Positions 1-8,912 of a DNA stretch of 64,000 nt are shown here, one piece after another. This DNA comes from Pokkaliibacter sp046614695 (GTDB taxonomy: Bacteria > Pseudomonadota > Gammaproteobacteria > Pseudomonadales > Balneatricaceae): contig NZ_JBKKHQ010000021.1 of assembly GCF_046614695.1 (NCBI RefSeq), positions 124,001 to 188,000 on the forward strand, read 5' to 3'. The notes beneath the pieces are model-generated. The model did no database searches and was not told the DNA's origin. It worked only from the letters and a program-made list of their open reading frames with translations. The number at the start of each line of letters is the position of its first letter. The stretch's first letter is position 1. The translations under genes and the position numbers were made by a program.

Positions 1-428
1 CTTTCCCCATCACGAGCATAGAGACTGACATGCAGTTTCGCCGGTTCGAACTGGAGCTGGCCGCTTTTGGTGGCCACCTGATAGCTGCGAAAGCTGTAAC
101 CGGGAATCACCAGTGTATAGGGGCTGTCTTTAGCGGGCAGCGCAACGATGCGGTTGCCCTGAACGGAGGAGGCGGGAATCACCAGCTCCTGCATCAGCTG
201 ACCCTGATTCCCGAGGACATAGAGATGCTCCTCATTGGCATCGGCCTGCCAGGCCGGTGACCAGGAAAGATGCAGCTGATCATCCTGGCTGACCTGAATC
301 AGCATATGTCCTTCGCGCAGCCGCTGCCATTGCAGGGGAGCCGCATCTGCAATACTCATCCACAGGCTGATCGTCATGGCGAGGGCCAGACTGACGCCGG
401 TGTGAGACCACCGTTGCAGGGCGTTCAT
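1..428 (-). CDS. Secreted protein of unknown function at the end of the EPS operon (partial)
   Basis: The frame is open from an ATG at 426-428 to the window edge, so only the N-terminal ~142 residues are visible. The ATG overlaps the stop of the upstream flippase gene as ATGA, which supports this start and translational coupling. The protein begins with a typical Sec signal peptide: a charged start, a hydrophobic stretch rich in L/A/M/I, then a likely cleavage after ADA (about residue 28). The mature part is polar with beta-strand-like alternation (QVSQDDQLHLSWSP, SPYTLVIPGY) and no motif I recognise. It is likely an exported protein serving the polysaccharide pathway, such as a surface or periplasmic assembly factor, but no function is assigned. 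The C-terminus lies outside the window. Confidence 0.8.
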   Translation of the reverse strand, partial: MNALQRWSHTGVSLALAMTISLWMSIADAAPLQWQRLREGHMLIQVSQDDQLHLSWSPAWQADANEEHLYVLGNQGQLMQELVIPASSVQGNRIVALPAKDSPYTLVIPGYSFRSYQVATKSGQLQFEPAKLHVSLYARDGE

Positions 429-1759
429 GTTGTCGGTTCCGAATGCTTGTCTGAGGGGTTATCTGACGATCCTGTCAGATGCTTAAGGGTTGCCCAGTCA
501 CTCCGGCGCGGCCAGAGGGTGTGATGCAAGGGCGTGCCACTGAGCTGACAGTACCAGCGTAGCAGCAGTGTACACACCAGCAAGCTGGCAAGGGAGTTAG
601 CCAGTGCGGCGCCTTCAATTCCGAAGGTTGGAATCAAAATCAGGTTAAGGATAACGCTGGCGGCTGCTCCCATACCGGCGCGGATCGAGAGACCGCCGGG
701 TTTGCCTTTGCCGAGCAGATCCAGGCGCAGAATGCTGGAGTAACAGTTAAACAGCATGCCCGGCAGCAGGATGAGCAGTGCCGAGTAGGCGGGCTCATAG
801 GCATCCCCAAACAGGGTGACGATCAGCCAGTCGCCGACCAGCGCCATGGCGGCGCAGGCCAGCAGCATCGTCAGTGCCGTCATGCGCAAGGCAAACGGGG
901 TGATGGCCTGCATATCGGATTCCTGCCGCAGCAGGCGCTTCATTAACGGCGTGGTGACTGCTTCCGGCACGATGGAGAGCAGTTCTGCTGCGGCACTGGC
1001 CATGGCGTAATAACCCAGCTGTTCACTGCCGATCAGCAGGCCAATCAGCACGTAATCCGCCCGCGCCATCAGCTGCTGGAAGAGTACACCGGGATGGCTT
1101 TTCTTGCTGTAGCTCAGCAATTCCTGATTGGCCGGTTTATCCCATTCCAGAGCGAAAGGCTGCAGGCGCTTCATCCAGCACCAGCCAATCACTGCGGAGG
1201 TTGTCAGTCCGATCAGCCAGCTGCTGATAGCGGCCAGCAGGGCATGATCTCCCCAGAGCATGAACAGGCACAAAAACGCCAGCAGCGGAATCAGGGACTC
1301 CAGCAAGCGCATCAGGTTGTACTGGCTGACATGACCGCTGGCGTTATGCAGTGTCAGCAGACTGGCCTTGAGGACGACCAGCGGCACGGCAATCAGCAGT
1401 AGCCAGATCAACTGGCCGAGCTCCTGAGTGACATCCAGTGCCTGACCAAAATTGACCATGCCTGAGACGCCCAGCAGCGTGGCGCCGGTCGCTAACAGGC
1501 AGCCAAAGAACAGGGCCTGCACCAGCAGGATACCCATCCGCCGATGCTGGGCCGCTTCAAAGCCAAGAGCAGTATTCAGACCGCCGCTGGTGATGGCGGC
1601 GATCAGTTCAGGCAGCGCACTTAGGAGGGCAAAGAGCCCGCGCTCACCCGGCCCGAGAATACGGGCAAGTAACACATTACGCAGGAGTCGCAGTACCGTC
1701 ATGGCGATACGGGTACCGAGACTGAGCAGGAGGTGACGACGATAACCCTTAAACTTCAT
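425..1759 (-). CDS. Wzx-type polysaccharide flippase (PST/MATE-like)
   Basis: This 444-residue protein is almost entirely hydrophobic, with about 12 predicted membrane segments. Its N-terminus has the Arg-rich start and LLARILGPGERGLFALL pattern typical of oligosaccharide flippases of the polysaccharide transport family. Members move undecaprenyl-pyrophosphate-linked repeat units from the cytoplasmic to the periplasmic leaflet for Wzy polymerisation. The start overlaps the stop of the deacetylase gene by 4 nt (ATGA), and its own stop overlaps the next gene in the same way. The length is usual for the family. Substrate specificity cannot be read from the sequence. The family call rests on topology, the N-terminal motif and the operon context. 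Confidence 0.88.
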   Translation of the reverse strand: MKFKGYRRHLLLSLGTRIAMTVLRLLRNVLLARILGPGERGLFALLSALPELIAAITSGGLNTALGFEAAQHRRMGILLVQALFFGCLLATGATLLGVSGMVNFGQALDVTQELGQLIWLLLIAVPLVVLKASLLTLHNASGHVSQYNLMRLLESLIPLLAFLCLFMLWGDHALLAAISSWLIGLTTSAVIGWCWMKRLQPFALEWDKPANQELLSYSKKSHPGVLFQQLMARADYVLIGLLIGSEQLGYYAMASAAAELLSIVPEAVTTPLMKRLLRQESDMQAITPFALRMTALTMLLACAAMALVGDWLIVTLFGDAYEPAYSALLILLPGMLFNCYSSILRLDLLGKGKPGGLSIRAGMGAAASVILNLILIPTFGIEGAALANSLASLLVCTLLLRWYCQLSGTPLHHTLWPRRSDWATLKHLTGSSDNPSDKHSEPTT

Positions 1760-2778
1760 GGATTTCTTCCAGCTTTGGCCCCCATGCGGATACGCCAGCC
1801 CAGTAATCCGGGACGGGCGGCCGCTCGCTGGCTCAGGCAGATGCGCGGAATCCCCAAAGGGTCGGCAGTGCCTGTCACCAGTCCGGGTCGGGTGCTGAGC
1901 GCCCAGGGGATGTGCCGCTGTCGCAGCGCCGCCTGAACCTCAGCGTTGTAATTGCCATTGGGATAGCAATAGATCGGCAAGGGCTGGCGAACTTCACGTG
2001 CCAGCGCTGCCAGACTGTGATCCAGCTCCCGCGAAAGCTCCTGCGGTGAGAGCCGATCCAGCAGGGCATGGCTGGCGCCATGGGCACCAAAGCGGAAGTG
2101 ACCGCTTTGTTCAAGCTGACGGATCGCTGGCCAGTCCATGGCCTGAGGCTGGCCGCTGGCGGCAAGGGCTGCCAGCGAAATCAGGGTGTCATCGCTCAGG
2201 GTTTTAAGGCTGGCGAGGTAATGCTGTAAGTGAAAACTGCGCTGCTGCGGGCAGAGCCCCGCGCGTCGCACACCTTCGGGCACCGGCATACCGGCATCGG
2301 CTAAAGCCTGCAGGAGTACGGGGTCCTGAGTTGGGCAGTTAAGGTTGAACAGTCGCTCGCCAATACTTTCCCACCAGAAGGTGGTGGAATTGCCGGGAAA
2401 GTCCGTGGTGACAAACACACTCGCTGTGAGCTGATGCTTTTGCAGCAGTGGCAGGGCAAGCCGGGCGTTATCTTCCCAGCCATCATCGAAGGTGAGGGCG
2501 ACTCGCGGTTGCTTCCCGCCCGCGGGCTGCTCCAGCAGATCCGTCAGTGCTACACAGTCAAATTCGCTGGCGAGCCAACCGAGAAAGCGATCAAAGGTCG
2601 AGGCCGCCACACAGAGCTCATTGCGATGGGGCAGCGCCGCTTCGTCTTCATCCTCGACGATCCGATGCAGCATCAGCACCAGACCATTGGTCAGCAGCTG
2701 TTGCCGGGCCGCCTGACTGCGCAGCCAGCGCTGGCCGCGCCACTCTTTGAGCTTGAGGGTCAGTGTCGCTTTTAACAT
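1756..2778 (-). CDS. Polysaccharide deacetylase (NodB-type, CE4)
   Basis: A 340-residue protein when started at the ATG of MLKATLTLK, 8 nt after the upstream stop; the longer open frame would run back into the upstream glycosyltransferase gene. It carries the CE4 motif 1 TFDDG (residues about 96-100, two Asp for base and metal) and motif 2 HGASH (H233 and H237, metal ligands), followed by a YCYPNGNYN motif. CE4 enzymes remove N- or O-acetyl groups from polysaccharides with a divalent metal. There is no signal peptide, so it may act in the cytoplasm on a lipid-linked intermediate rather than on finished polymer. It lies between a glycosyltransferase and the flippase, so modification of the repeat unit before export is the simplest reading. 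Confidence 0.85.
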   Translation of the reverse strand: MLKATLTLKLKEWRGQRWLRSQAARQQLLTNGLVLMLHRIVEDEDEAALPHRNELCVAASTFDRFLGWLASEFDCVALTDLLEQPAGGKQPRVALTFDDGWEDNARLALPLLQKHQLTASVFVTTDFPGNSTTFWWESIGERLFNLNCPTQDPVLLQALADAGMPVPEGVRRAGLCPQQRSFHLQHYLASLKTLSDDTLISLAALAASGQPQAMDWPAIRQLEQSGHFRFGAHGASHALLDRLSPQELSRELDHSLAALAREVRQPLPIYCYPNGNYNAEVQAALRQRHIPWALSTRPGLVTGTADPLGIPRICLSQRAAARPGLLGWRIRMGAKAGRNP

Positions 2779-2786
2779 CCGTGTCT

Positions 2787-3926
2787 CTAACGATTCTGTT
2801 GTGGGTTCCAGGCACCGAGGCGCTGTCCGGTCAGGTAATAACAAACGGCAAGGGCCATCCCGGCCAGACTTACCAGTAGGAAACTTGCCAGACGCAGGGG
2901 CTTGGGCAAGCGCCAGCGCAGACCGAGCAGCAGGGCCACAAGGCCCGTGCCATACCCGGCTAATTGTAGCCAGAGCAGCGTATTCATCCAGGCGGATGTC
3001 GATGCCAGTGCCGCGGTACTGAGCAGTAATGGCAGCAAGAACAAGGGGGCCAGTCGGCGCAGCAGTTTATGACTCAGCAGTGCCAGTGCATAGCGACCAT
3101 GACGTAACGGGTTCAGTAGGGATGCCCGCCGTGTCAGGCTGTGCAGGCCGCCGAGAGTGACACGAATACGGCGACGAAACTGCTTGCCGGTGTCATCGAC
3201 TCCCTGATCCAGCACGATGGCGCGTTCAGCATAGGCAATGCGCTTGCCCGCTGCCGGGGCGCAGGTGCTGAGGTGAAAGTCATCATTGCAGTCGCCGGGC
3301 ACGCTGGTGAACAGCTCACGGCGCATAGCCATCAACGCACCGTCAGTCGCGACCATACAGCCGCAGCGGCTTTCAGCATTGCGCAGCCAGCTTTCGAAAC
3401 GGCGATAGGTGCTGTCGCCCTGACTTAAATGGTCACCCGTTTTGTCGATCTGCATATTGCCGCCGACCACCCCTACGTCATGGTCATTCAGCGGTGCCAG
3501 CAGGTGTTCGAGGGTTTCCGGCAGCCAGCGGTTATCGGCATCGGTAAAGACCAGAATATCGCCCGTAGACTGCGCGAAGGCCGCGTTCAATGTGGCTTGC
3601 TTACCCTGACGCGGCAAGTCCAGCCGCTGGATGCGAGGATCGTTAATGCTGGCGGCTTCTTCAAGGGTGTTATCGGTGGAGCCATCAGAGGCGAGCAGAA
3701 TCTCCAGCGATTCGGCCTGATAGGTCTGCTCCAGCAGGCTTTGCAGCTTTTGCGCAATGTGCCGGGCCTCGTTATGGGCGGCAATAATAATGCTGACACG
3801 ATAGGCCCTGGCCTGTCCCGTCGTCGGTGCTTTCGAAAGGCGTGCAAGCACCGCCACCATCAACGGGTATCCCAAAAACGCCCACAACGGCAGGGCCAGG
3901 CTCAGGATGAAAATCCACTCAGCCAC
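2787..3926 (-). CDS. Membrane-anchored family 2 glycosyltransferase
   Basis: The start is placed at a GTG (3924-3926) preceded by AGGAGG at 7-nt spacing; an ATG at 3959 is in frame but has no ribosome-binding site. The 379-residue protein has an N-terminal membrane segment, a GT2 catalytic domain with VSIIIAAHNEARHI near the start, the DGSTDNT nucleotide-binding motif and the DXD-like FTDADN, and a C-terminal half with three or four hydrophobic segments. The layout resembles processive or lipid-acceptor GT2 enzymes that add sugars to undecaprenyl-linked chains at the inner membrane. The gene overlaps the upstream glycosyltransferase by 8 nt. Donor and acceptor sugars are unknown. Confidence 0.87.
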   Translation of the reverse strand: MAEWIFILSLALPLWAFLGYPLMVAVLARLSKAPTTGQARAYRVSIIIAAHNEARHIAQKLQSLLEQTYQAESLEILLASDGSTDNTLEEAASINDPRIQRLDLPRQGKQATLNAAFAQSTGDILVFTDADNRWLPETLEHLLAPLNDHDVGVVGGNMQIDKTGDHLSQGDSTYRRFESWLRNAESRCGCMVATDGALMAMRRELFTSVPGDCNDDFHLSTCAPAAGKRIAYAERAIVLDQGVDDTGKQFRRRIRVTLGGLHSLTRRASLLNPLRHGRYALALLSHKLLRRLAPLFLLPLLLSTAALASTSAWMNTLLWLQLAGYGTGLVALLLGLRWRLPKPLRLASFLLVSLAGMALAVCYYLTGQRLGAWNPQQNR

Positions 3927-4911
3927 GCGATGGCCTCCTGCTGTGTTGATTGAGTACATTCAGTGCCAGCGCCCAGGCCGCCAGATGCAGCCGCACCCAA
4001 TGCAGCAGCCACAGCGGCAAGAGTAAGCCCGGTCGTCTGACCTTCAGGCACTGGCGCGCTGCCAGTATGCCGCCGGCGCTCAGGCTGGCCAGCGCCAGTA
4101 GCAGGGCCGCCCAGCCAAAGGGGTTGGGTTGATTCATCTGGATTGCCCAGAGCAGATAACTGCCCAGACTCAGCAGGCTGATCAGCGCCACAGCAAAGGC
4201 CAGTAACGGAAAGCGCAGGGCACGAAAGCCCAGTTGCTGCTCCTGACAGAGGCGAAAGTGATTGTTCTGACGCCAGAGCTCTTTGCCGCACCATTCGCTG
4301 AAGCTGCGCTCGTAGCCGTAGTTCACCGCCACCGGGGAGGAAAGCCGCTGCTGCTGATAGCCCAGCGCGTGAAGATGCAGGCCAAAGGCTTTGTCTTCAC
4401 CGGTGCGCAGGCGCGATGAGAAGCCACCGCTTCGCTGGAAGGCCTCACGGGTAAGCCAGAGATTGGTGGAAGGAATCCAGTTCAGTCGTTGTTTAGGACG
4501 GTGAAAGCCGTGCTGGCGCGCCTGCCACACCTGGGCATACCAGGGCGCATGAGCCGGGGCTTTCATCGCCAACGCGATCAGGGCACTGCCATCCTCGTTA
4601 TGGGTTGCTTCGCACTGGCTCAGCCATTGCGCGGGCATTTCGATGTCGGCATCGATAAAGGCCAGATAGTCAGACTCCGTCAGCGAGGCGCCGAGGTTGC
4701 GCATCGCTCCAATGGTTAGGCCGCGACCATCAATCACCCGCACGCCGAGGCTTTCTGCCAGCTGCGGGCCGTTGTCACTGGAGCCGTTATCGATCACCAG
4801 CACCTCGCTGCTCCCCTGCCACTGTTGACAGGCGGCACGCACGGCCTTGAGGGTGCGCAGAATCTGGCCTTCCTCGTTATACATAGGAATGATGATGGCG
4901 ACCGAACTCAT
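3919..4911 (-). CDS. Family 2 glycosyltransferase
   Basis: Started at the ATG of MSSVAIIIPMYNEE, which overlaps the stop of the upstream Wzy-like gene as ATGA, giving 330 residues. The GT2 fold is shown by the N-terminal IIPMYNEEGQI, VIDNGSSDNG, RNLGA and the DXD motif in AFIDADIEMP. A later RTGEDKAFGLHLHALGY segment matches the ED region of GT-A enzymes. The C-terminal third holds two or three hydrophobic segments, so it is probably tethered to the inner membrane. It should add one sugar to the lipid-linked repeat unit of the operon's exopolysaccharide. The specific sugar cannot be predicted. Confidence 0.87.
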   Translation of the reverse strand: MSSVAIIIPMYNEEGQILRTLKAVRAACQQWQGSSEVLVIDNGSSDNGPQLAESLGVRVIDGRGLTIGAMRNLGASLTESDYLAFIDADIEMPAQWLSQCEATHNEDGSALIALAMKAPAHAPWYAQVWQARQHGFHRPKQRLNWIPSTNLWLTREAFQRSGGFSSRLRTGEDKAFGLHLHALGYQQQRLSSPVAVNYGYERSFSEWCGKELWRQNNHFRLCQEQQLGFRALRFPLLAFAVALISLLSLGSYLLWAIQMNQPNPFGWAALLLALASLSAGGILAARQCLKVRRPGLLLPLWLLHWVRLHLAAWALALNVLNQHSRRPSRG

Positions 4912-6272
4912 GAACTGGCCTCCACCGGCCGGCTGCGTTTGGCGCGCTGGTAAAGCACGGAGCTCAGGGCCAGCAGCATCCACAGATACTTGTGATTCGG
5001 AATACTGAGGAACATCAGAAACAGCGCCATGCCCAGCATGCTCAGACCATAGTGAGCGGCGAGGTCGGCATTTTCCTGTTGCTGGTGCAGCAGAAAACGT
5101 CGGCGTGCCTTAAGGCAGCACAGCAGCGCTGCACCGACCAGCGCGGCAAAGAGTCCGCCGCCCGGAATGCCTGTTTCAGCCAGCAGCTGCATATAGGTGT
5201 TATGCGCCGGGCGGAACAGGTCCGAGCGGTCTGGCTCGAAGGAAAAGGCGGCGGCATAGTTGCTCTGGGCGTAGTGCACCGGGAAGGTTCCGGGGCCTGT
5301 GCCAAGCCAGGGGTGTGATTTCACCAGCTCAGAGCCCACCACCAGATAGGACGTGCGGCGGCCAAGGGATGGGTCCTGCACTGCATCCACCCCTTTTTTT
5401 AACAGCATCAGCGTCTGGATATGCTTGAGATAGTCATCAGGCAGCGCCTTGTAGGCCACCGGCAGCATGATAAGAATGCCCAACAGGACAAAACCTGCAT
5501 GCCGGGGTTTGAAGCTGACCAGTCGGCGTCGGTGGTGCCAGAGGCCCATGAGCGTCGACATCAGCGTCACCATCAGTGCCGAACGGGAGCCGGACTGCAC
5601 CAGGCCTGCCAGCAGAATGACCATCACCACGCCCCAGCCCAGTCGCCACCAGAGTTCCGTGCGTTGCAGCCACGTCAGCATACCCAGTGGCAGGGCGACC
5701 ACGACCAGCAGGGCGAAATAGTTCGGGTCGGACAGCAGGCCGATCGCACGTCCTTCCACCTGATGATCCTTGGTGGCAAAGGCAATGACGCAGGTCGCGG
5801 CGACTGACAGTGCGATACCCTGACCAAAATGGCGAAAGGACATGCGCGGGGCAAAAATCAGCGTGCTGACAAAGAGGATCAGGCCAACCAGCAGGTCTTT
5901 GAGGGTGGAAATGGACAGCAGGCGCAGGTCAGATTTCCATAGACTGAGCAGGTACCAGGTCATAAAGGCGATGAGGATGGGCCAGAGCGGGCTTTGCCAG
6001 TCCTCATTGGGAATCTGGCGCAGTACAAAACGCAAAGCCAGAATGACAATCAACGCCAGCCCCACGAGCTTGGCGCCGGTGACCTGACCGGTAAAGAGAC
6101 CCTCAAAGGGCACCAGCGCCCCCATCATCAGCAGTGCCAGCGCCGGCCAGCGATAGAGCACGGCCATGCCTCCGGCGCCGACAATCACGCCGGGAGCCAT
6201 CATCGGTTTGACCAGCAAAAGCGCCAGCGCGGCCAGTGCCAGCGGCAGGCCAATCAGCGTCAGCGCAATCAT
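4908..6272 (-). CDS. O-antigen ligase/polymerase family protein (Wzy-like)
   Basis: 454 residues with 10 or more membrane segments and a large periplasmic loop in the second half. The loop has the Wzy_C (O-antigen ligase superfamily) signature HPWLGTGPGTF and, further on, RPAHNTYMQLLAETGIPGG, whose His-Asn pair is typical of the family. Within this operon, which also has Wzx-, Wzz- and Wza-type proteins, the likely role is polymerisation of flipped repeat units; ligation to an acceptor is the alternative, and the two cannot be told apart from sequence. It overlaps both neighbours by ATGA (4908-4911 and 6269-6272), so translation of the three genes is probably coupled. Confidence 0.85.
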   Translation of the reverse strand: MIALTLIGLPLALAALALLLVKPMMAPGVIVGAGGMAVLYRWPALALLMMGALVPFEGLFTGQVTGAKLVGLALIVILALRFVLRQIPNEDWQSPLWPILIAFMTWYLLSLWKSDLRLLSISTLKDLLVGLILFVSTLIFAPRMSFRHFGQGIALSVAATCVIAFATKDHQVEGRAIGLLSDPNYFALLVVVALPLGMLTWLQRTELWWRLGWGVVMVILLAGLVQSGSRSALMVTLMSTLMGLWHHRRRLVSFKPRHAGFVLLGILIMLPVAYKALPDDYLKHIQTLMLLKKGVDAVQDPSLGRRTSYLVVGSELVKSHPWLGTGPGTFPVHYAQSNYAAAFSFEPDRSDLFRPAHNTYMQLLAETGIPGGGLFAALVGAALLCCLKARRRFLLHQQQENADLAAHYGLSMLGMALFLMFLSIPNHKYLWMLLALSSVLYQRAKRSRPVEASS

Positions 6273-7366
6273 GGCAGCTGCGCCTTAAGCGTGCTTGAAA
6301 GCCCCGCAACGTCTGCATAAAGCTGTTGCCAGCGCGGGCCCTGCACACTCAGGCAGTAATGCTGCTGTTGGCGTGCCTGCGCTTTCAGGGCTTTTTGCTG
6401 GCGGGCTGCATCGTCCGTCAGCGCGCTAATGAGTGCTGCGCCCAACGCCTGCACATCTTCGGCGGGCACCAGCCAGCCGCTGTCTTGATTCAGTACATCG
6501 GGAATCCCGCCGACGGCAAAGGCCACGACAGGACAGCCGGCCTGCATGGCTTCCAGCAAAATCATGGGCGTGCCTTCCGTGCGAGAGGGCATGACCAGCA
6601 GATCCAGCCCCAGAAGCCAGTCGGCAATGTTCTCCTGATAGCCACTCAGCGTGACGCGATTGCCCCACTGAAGCTGGCTCAGTTCTTCTTCCAGTGTCGC
6701 CCGCAAAGGGCCATCGCCCACGAGATCAACCTGTAGCTGAGGAAAGCGCAGCATGAGCTGCGGCAGCGCCTGTAAAAGCAGATCAGGGCCTTTTTCATGA
6801 CTGAGACGACCGGCATAACCCAGGCGAAGTGAGCCTCTGCTAACGCTACTTACCCCATGCTTACTTGATTGCGGCTCTGAGGCGGGCAGGGCATTGGTCA
6901 TCACATGGAGTTTGCTGGCCGCAATTCGCCACTGACGATGCTGCTTTGCCAGCAGGGAGGATACGCAGGCAACAGCCCGAACCTGTGGCCAGTGGCATAG
7001 CGCCAGACTCAGGCGCCGGTACAGACGTTGCTTGCTGCTGGTCGGGGTGAAGCCGTGCTGAGTCACGATCAGCGGCAAACGTAGCAGAGTGGCGGCTGCA
7101 GTACCGAGCATTTGTGCTTTGAAGTTATGGCTGACCAGCACCAGTGGCCGGCTCTGCTGCTTAAGCTGACGAAGCTGCTGCAATAGCGCCGGCAAGCCCT
7201 GGCAATGGTGCTGTTCGATACCGCCATCGCGAAAACGCGCCTGAAGCGGCGCGGTGGTATCCAGAAAGATCACCCGGTGGTCAGCCGGCACGTGGCGGCA
7301 ATGGTCATAGAGCACCCGCTCTGCGCCATAAAAGCCGCCACTGCTGATCAGATGCACCACCTGCAT
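6269..7366 (-). CDS. Family 4 glycosyltransferase (GT-B)
   Basis: The start at ATG 7364-7366 lies 5 nt after the stop of the co-polymerase gene and has GGAG at 8-nt spacing; a GTG 30 nt upstream is in frame but overlaps that gene. The 365-residue protein has an N-terminal acceptor domain (VHLISSGGFYGAE), a linker with LGYAGRLSHEKGPDLL and a C-terminal donor domain with the EX7E motif (RTEGTPMILLEAMQAG) followed by VVAFAVGGIPDVL. This is the classic GT4 layout, a retaining GT-B enzyme using a nucleotide sugar. It probably extends the lipid-linked repeat unit in the cytoplasm. Confidence 0.88.
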   Translation of the reverse strand: MQVVHLISSGGFYGAERVLYDHCRHVPADHRVIFLDTTAPLQARFRDGGIEQHHCQGLPALLQQLRQLKQQSRPLVLVSHNFKAQMLGTAAATLLRLPLIVTQHGFTPTSSKQRLYRRLSLALCHWPQVRAVACVSSLLAKQHRQWRIAASKLHVMTNALPASEPQSSKHGVSSVSRGSLRLGYAGRLSHEKGPDLLLQALPQLMLRFPQLQVDLVGDGPLRATLEEELSQLQWGNRVTLSGYQENIADWLLGLDLLVMPSRTEGTPMILLEAMQAGCPVVAFAVGGIPDVLNQDSGWLVPAEDVQALGAALISALTDDAARQQKALKAQARQQQHYCLSVQGPRWQQLYADVAGLSSTLKAQLP

Positions 7367-7371
7367 CCTCT

Positions 7372-8904
7372 TTACTCCGTCAGCCACTGACGCCACCAGG
7401 CTTTGCTGCCCCGGCGGTGTCGGGCCGTGGGCTCAGTAGCGGTCTCATTGATGACCATGAGCACCGGCAAATCCAGCTGGCTGGCGATTTGCGCCGGATG
7501 CTTGAAGCGGTGATCAAAGAACTCACGAATATAGCCCGCGGCCAGTGCCAGCAGTAAGCCTGTGATGGCGCCGAAGATAATCACACTGATGAGGCTCGGG
7601 GTGGAAGGCTTGGTCGGTGGATAAGGACGACTCAGGATGCGGGCGTTGGAGGCGCCGCGTGTATCCTGCTGCTGGGTTTTGCTTTCCTCAAAACGCTGGG
7701 TGTAGCTGGAGTAAGCCGCCTGGAGGGCATTGATCTGGGTATCCAGCTGGCGCAGCCCGGATTCCACTTGTTGCAACTGTTCCACCCGCTTGCGCTCGCG
7801 CTGGATACGCACATCTTTCTGGTCGATCAGGGCCTCGGTGATGGCAAGCTCGTTCTGACGTTCACTGATTCGCTGAGCGATCACTTTGGCCAGCTGCTGG
7901 CGGGTGCGTTCAATTTCGGCACGTGCCTGCTTCTCAGGGATGCTGCCGGACTGATAAGTGGCCGCCACGGTACCGTAACGGGCAATCTGTTCATTCAGCA
8001 TGGTGCTGAGCTGGGTCAGCTCGGCATCGGCCGGGTTGGCATTATCGCCATTACCTGCCACCGCCAGTGGGAAAGAAGAGGCCGTGACGGCGGCTTTCTT
8101 GCTCGCCTTGAGGGCGCGATTGAGAAATTCCAGGCGATGACGCTGTTGCAGACTGAGATCCCTGGCTTGATCCAGTGCCTGCTGCTCACTGTTAACGGTC
8201 GTCAGTGCCAGAGCGATTTCCTGCGAGGGATCAGCGGCCTGATGGGAACGCAGCAATGCCAGACGCTGATCTTCCAGATCTCGCAGGCGGTGTTCGTATT
8301 GCTCACGCTTCTGACCAAAAAAGCTGGTGGGGAGTTCGCTTGACTGCAGGTTCTGGCGCTGCAGCAGGTACTGATCCAGCAGGGCATTGACCACTCTGAC
8401 ACCCAAGGCGGTGTCCTTGGTCTGGTAATGAATACCGATAACGTTGGAGCCCGGTATCGGCGTGATGTCGAGGGCATCCAGTGTCTGATCCGTCAGGCTG
8501 GCGAGCGGGTCGCTTGGCTCTACACCCAACAGATCTTTGATGGGCTGAATCACATACTGGCTCAACAGGCCGGGTTCAGCGCTAAACACACCTTGCTGTA
8601 CCAAAGGCTCCAGGGTGGCGCGGATCAGGGAAGGCGAGCGCAGAATGGCGCTTTCCGTTTCCATGTCGGCCAGTGTGGGCGGCACGAACTTGTCGGTATC
8701 CGAGGTCAGCGCCGCGCTTGGGTCAAGCTGGGACAGTTTTTTAGACTGTACCACCACCTCGGCGCCAACATCGTAATGGGTCGGCATCAGTAATGCGGCA
8801 ACGCAGGTCAGGGCAAAAAAGCCGAGAAAGACCCGCTTGATCAGTCGCTGGTTGGCGAAAAAGATCCGCAGGAACTCATGCAAATAGTTTTCCGAACTGG
8901 TCAT
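7372..8904 (-). CDS. Wzz-type polysaccharide co-polymerase (chain-length determinant)
   Basis: 510 residues with a membrane segment near residues 25-42, a long periplasmic region dominated by coiled coil (roughly 180-400, rich in Q/E/R/L), and a C-terminal membrane segment (SVIIFGAITGLLLALAAGY) preceded by the Pro-rich PYPPTKPSTPS. This is the GNVR/Wzz layout of class 2 polysaccharide co-polymerases, which set chain length and couple polymerisation to export. The cytoplasmic tail is short and carries no kinase domain. The kinase-like partner is a separate gene two positions upstream in the operon. Start ATG 8902-8904 lies 8 nt after the stop of the export lipoprotein gene. Confidence 0.88.
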   Translation of the reverse strand: MTSSENYLHEFLRIFFANQRLIKRVFLGFFALTCVAALLMPTHYDVGAEVVVQSKKLSQLDPSAALTSDTDKFVPPTLADMETESAILRSPSLIRATLEPLVQQGVFSAEPGLLSQYVIQPIKDLLGVEPSDPLASLTDQTLDALDITPIPGSNVIGIHYQTKDTALGVRVVNALLDQYLLQRQNLQSSELPTSFFGQKREQYEHRLRDLEDQRLALLRSHQAADPSQEIALALTTVNSEQQALDQARDLSLQQRHRLEFLNRALKASKKAAVTASSFPLAVAGNGDNANPADAELTQLSTMLNEQIARYGTVAATYQSGSIPEKQARAEIERTRQQLAKVIAQRISERQNELAITEALIDQKDVRIQRERKRVEQLQQVESGLRQLDTQINALQAAYSSYTQRFEESKTQQQDTRGASNARILSRPYPPTKPSTPSLISVIIFGAITGLLLALAAGYIREFFDHRFKHPAQIASQLDLPVLMVINETATEPTARHRRGSKAWWRQWLTE

Positions 8905-8912
8905 GACAGGCT

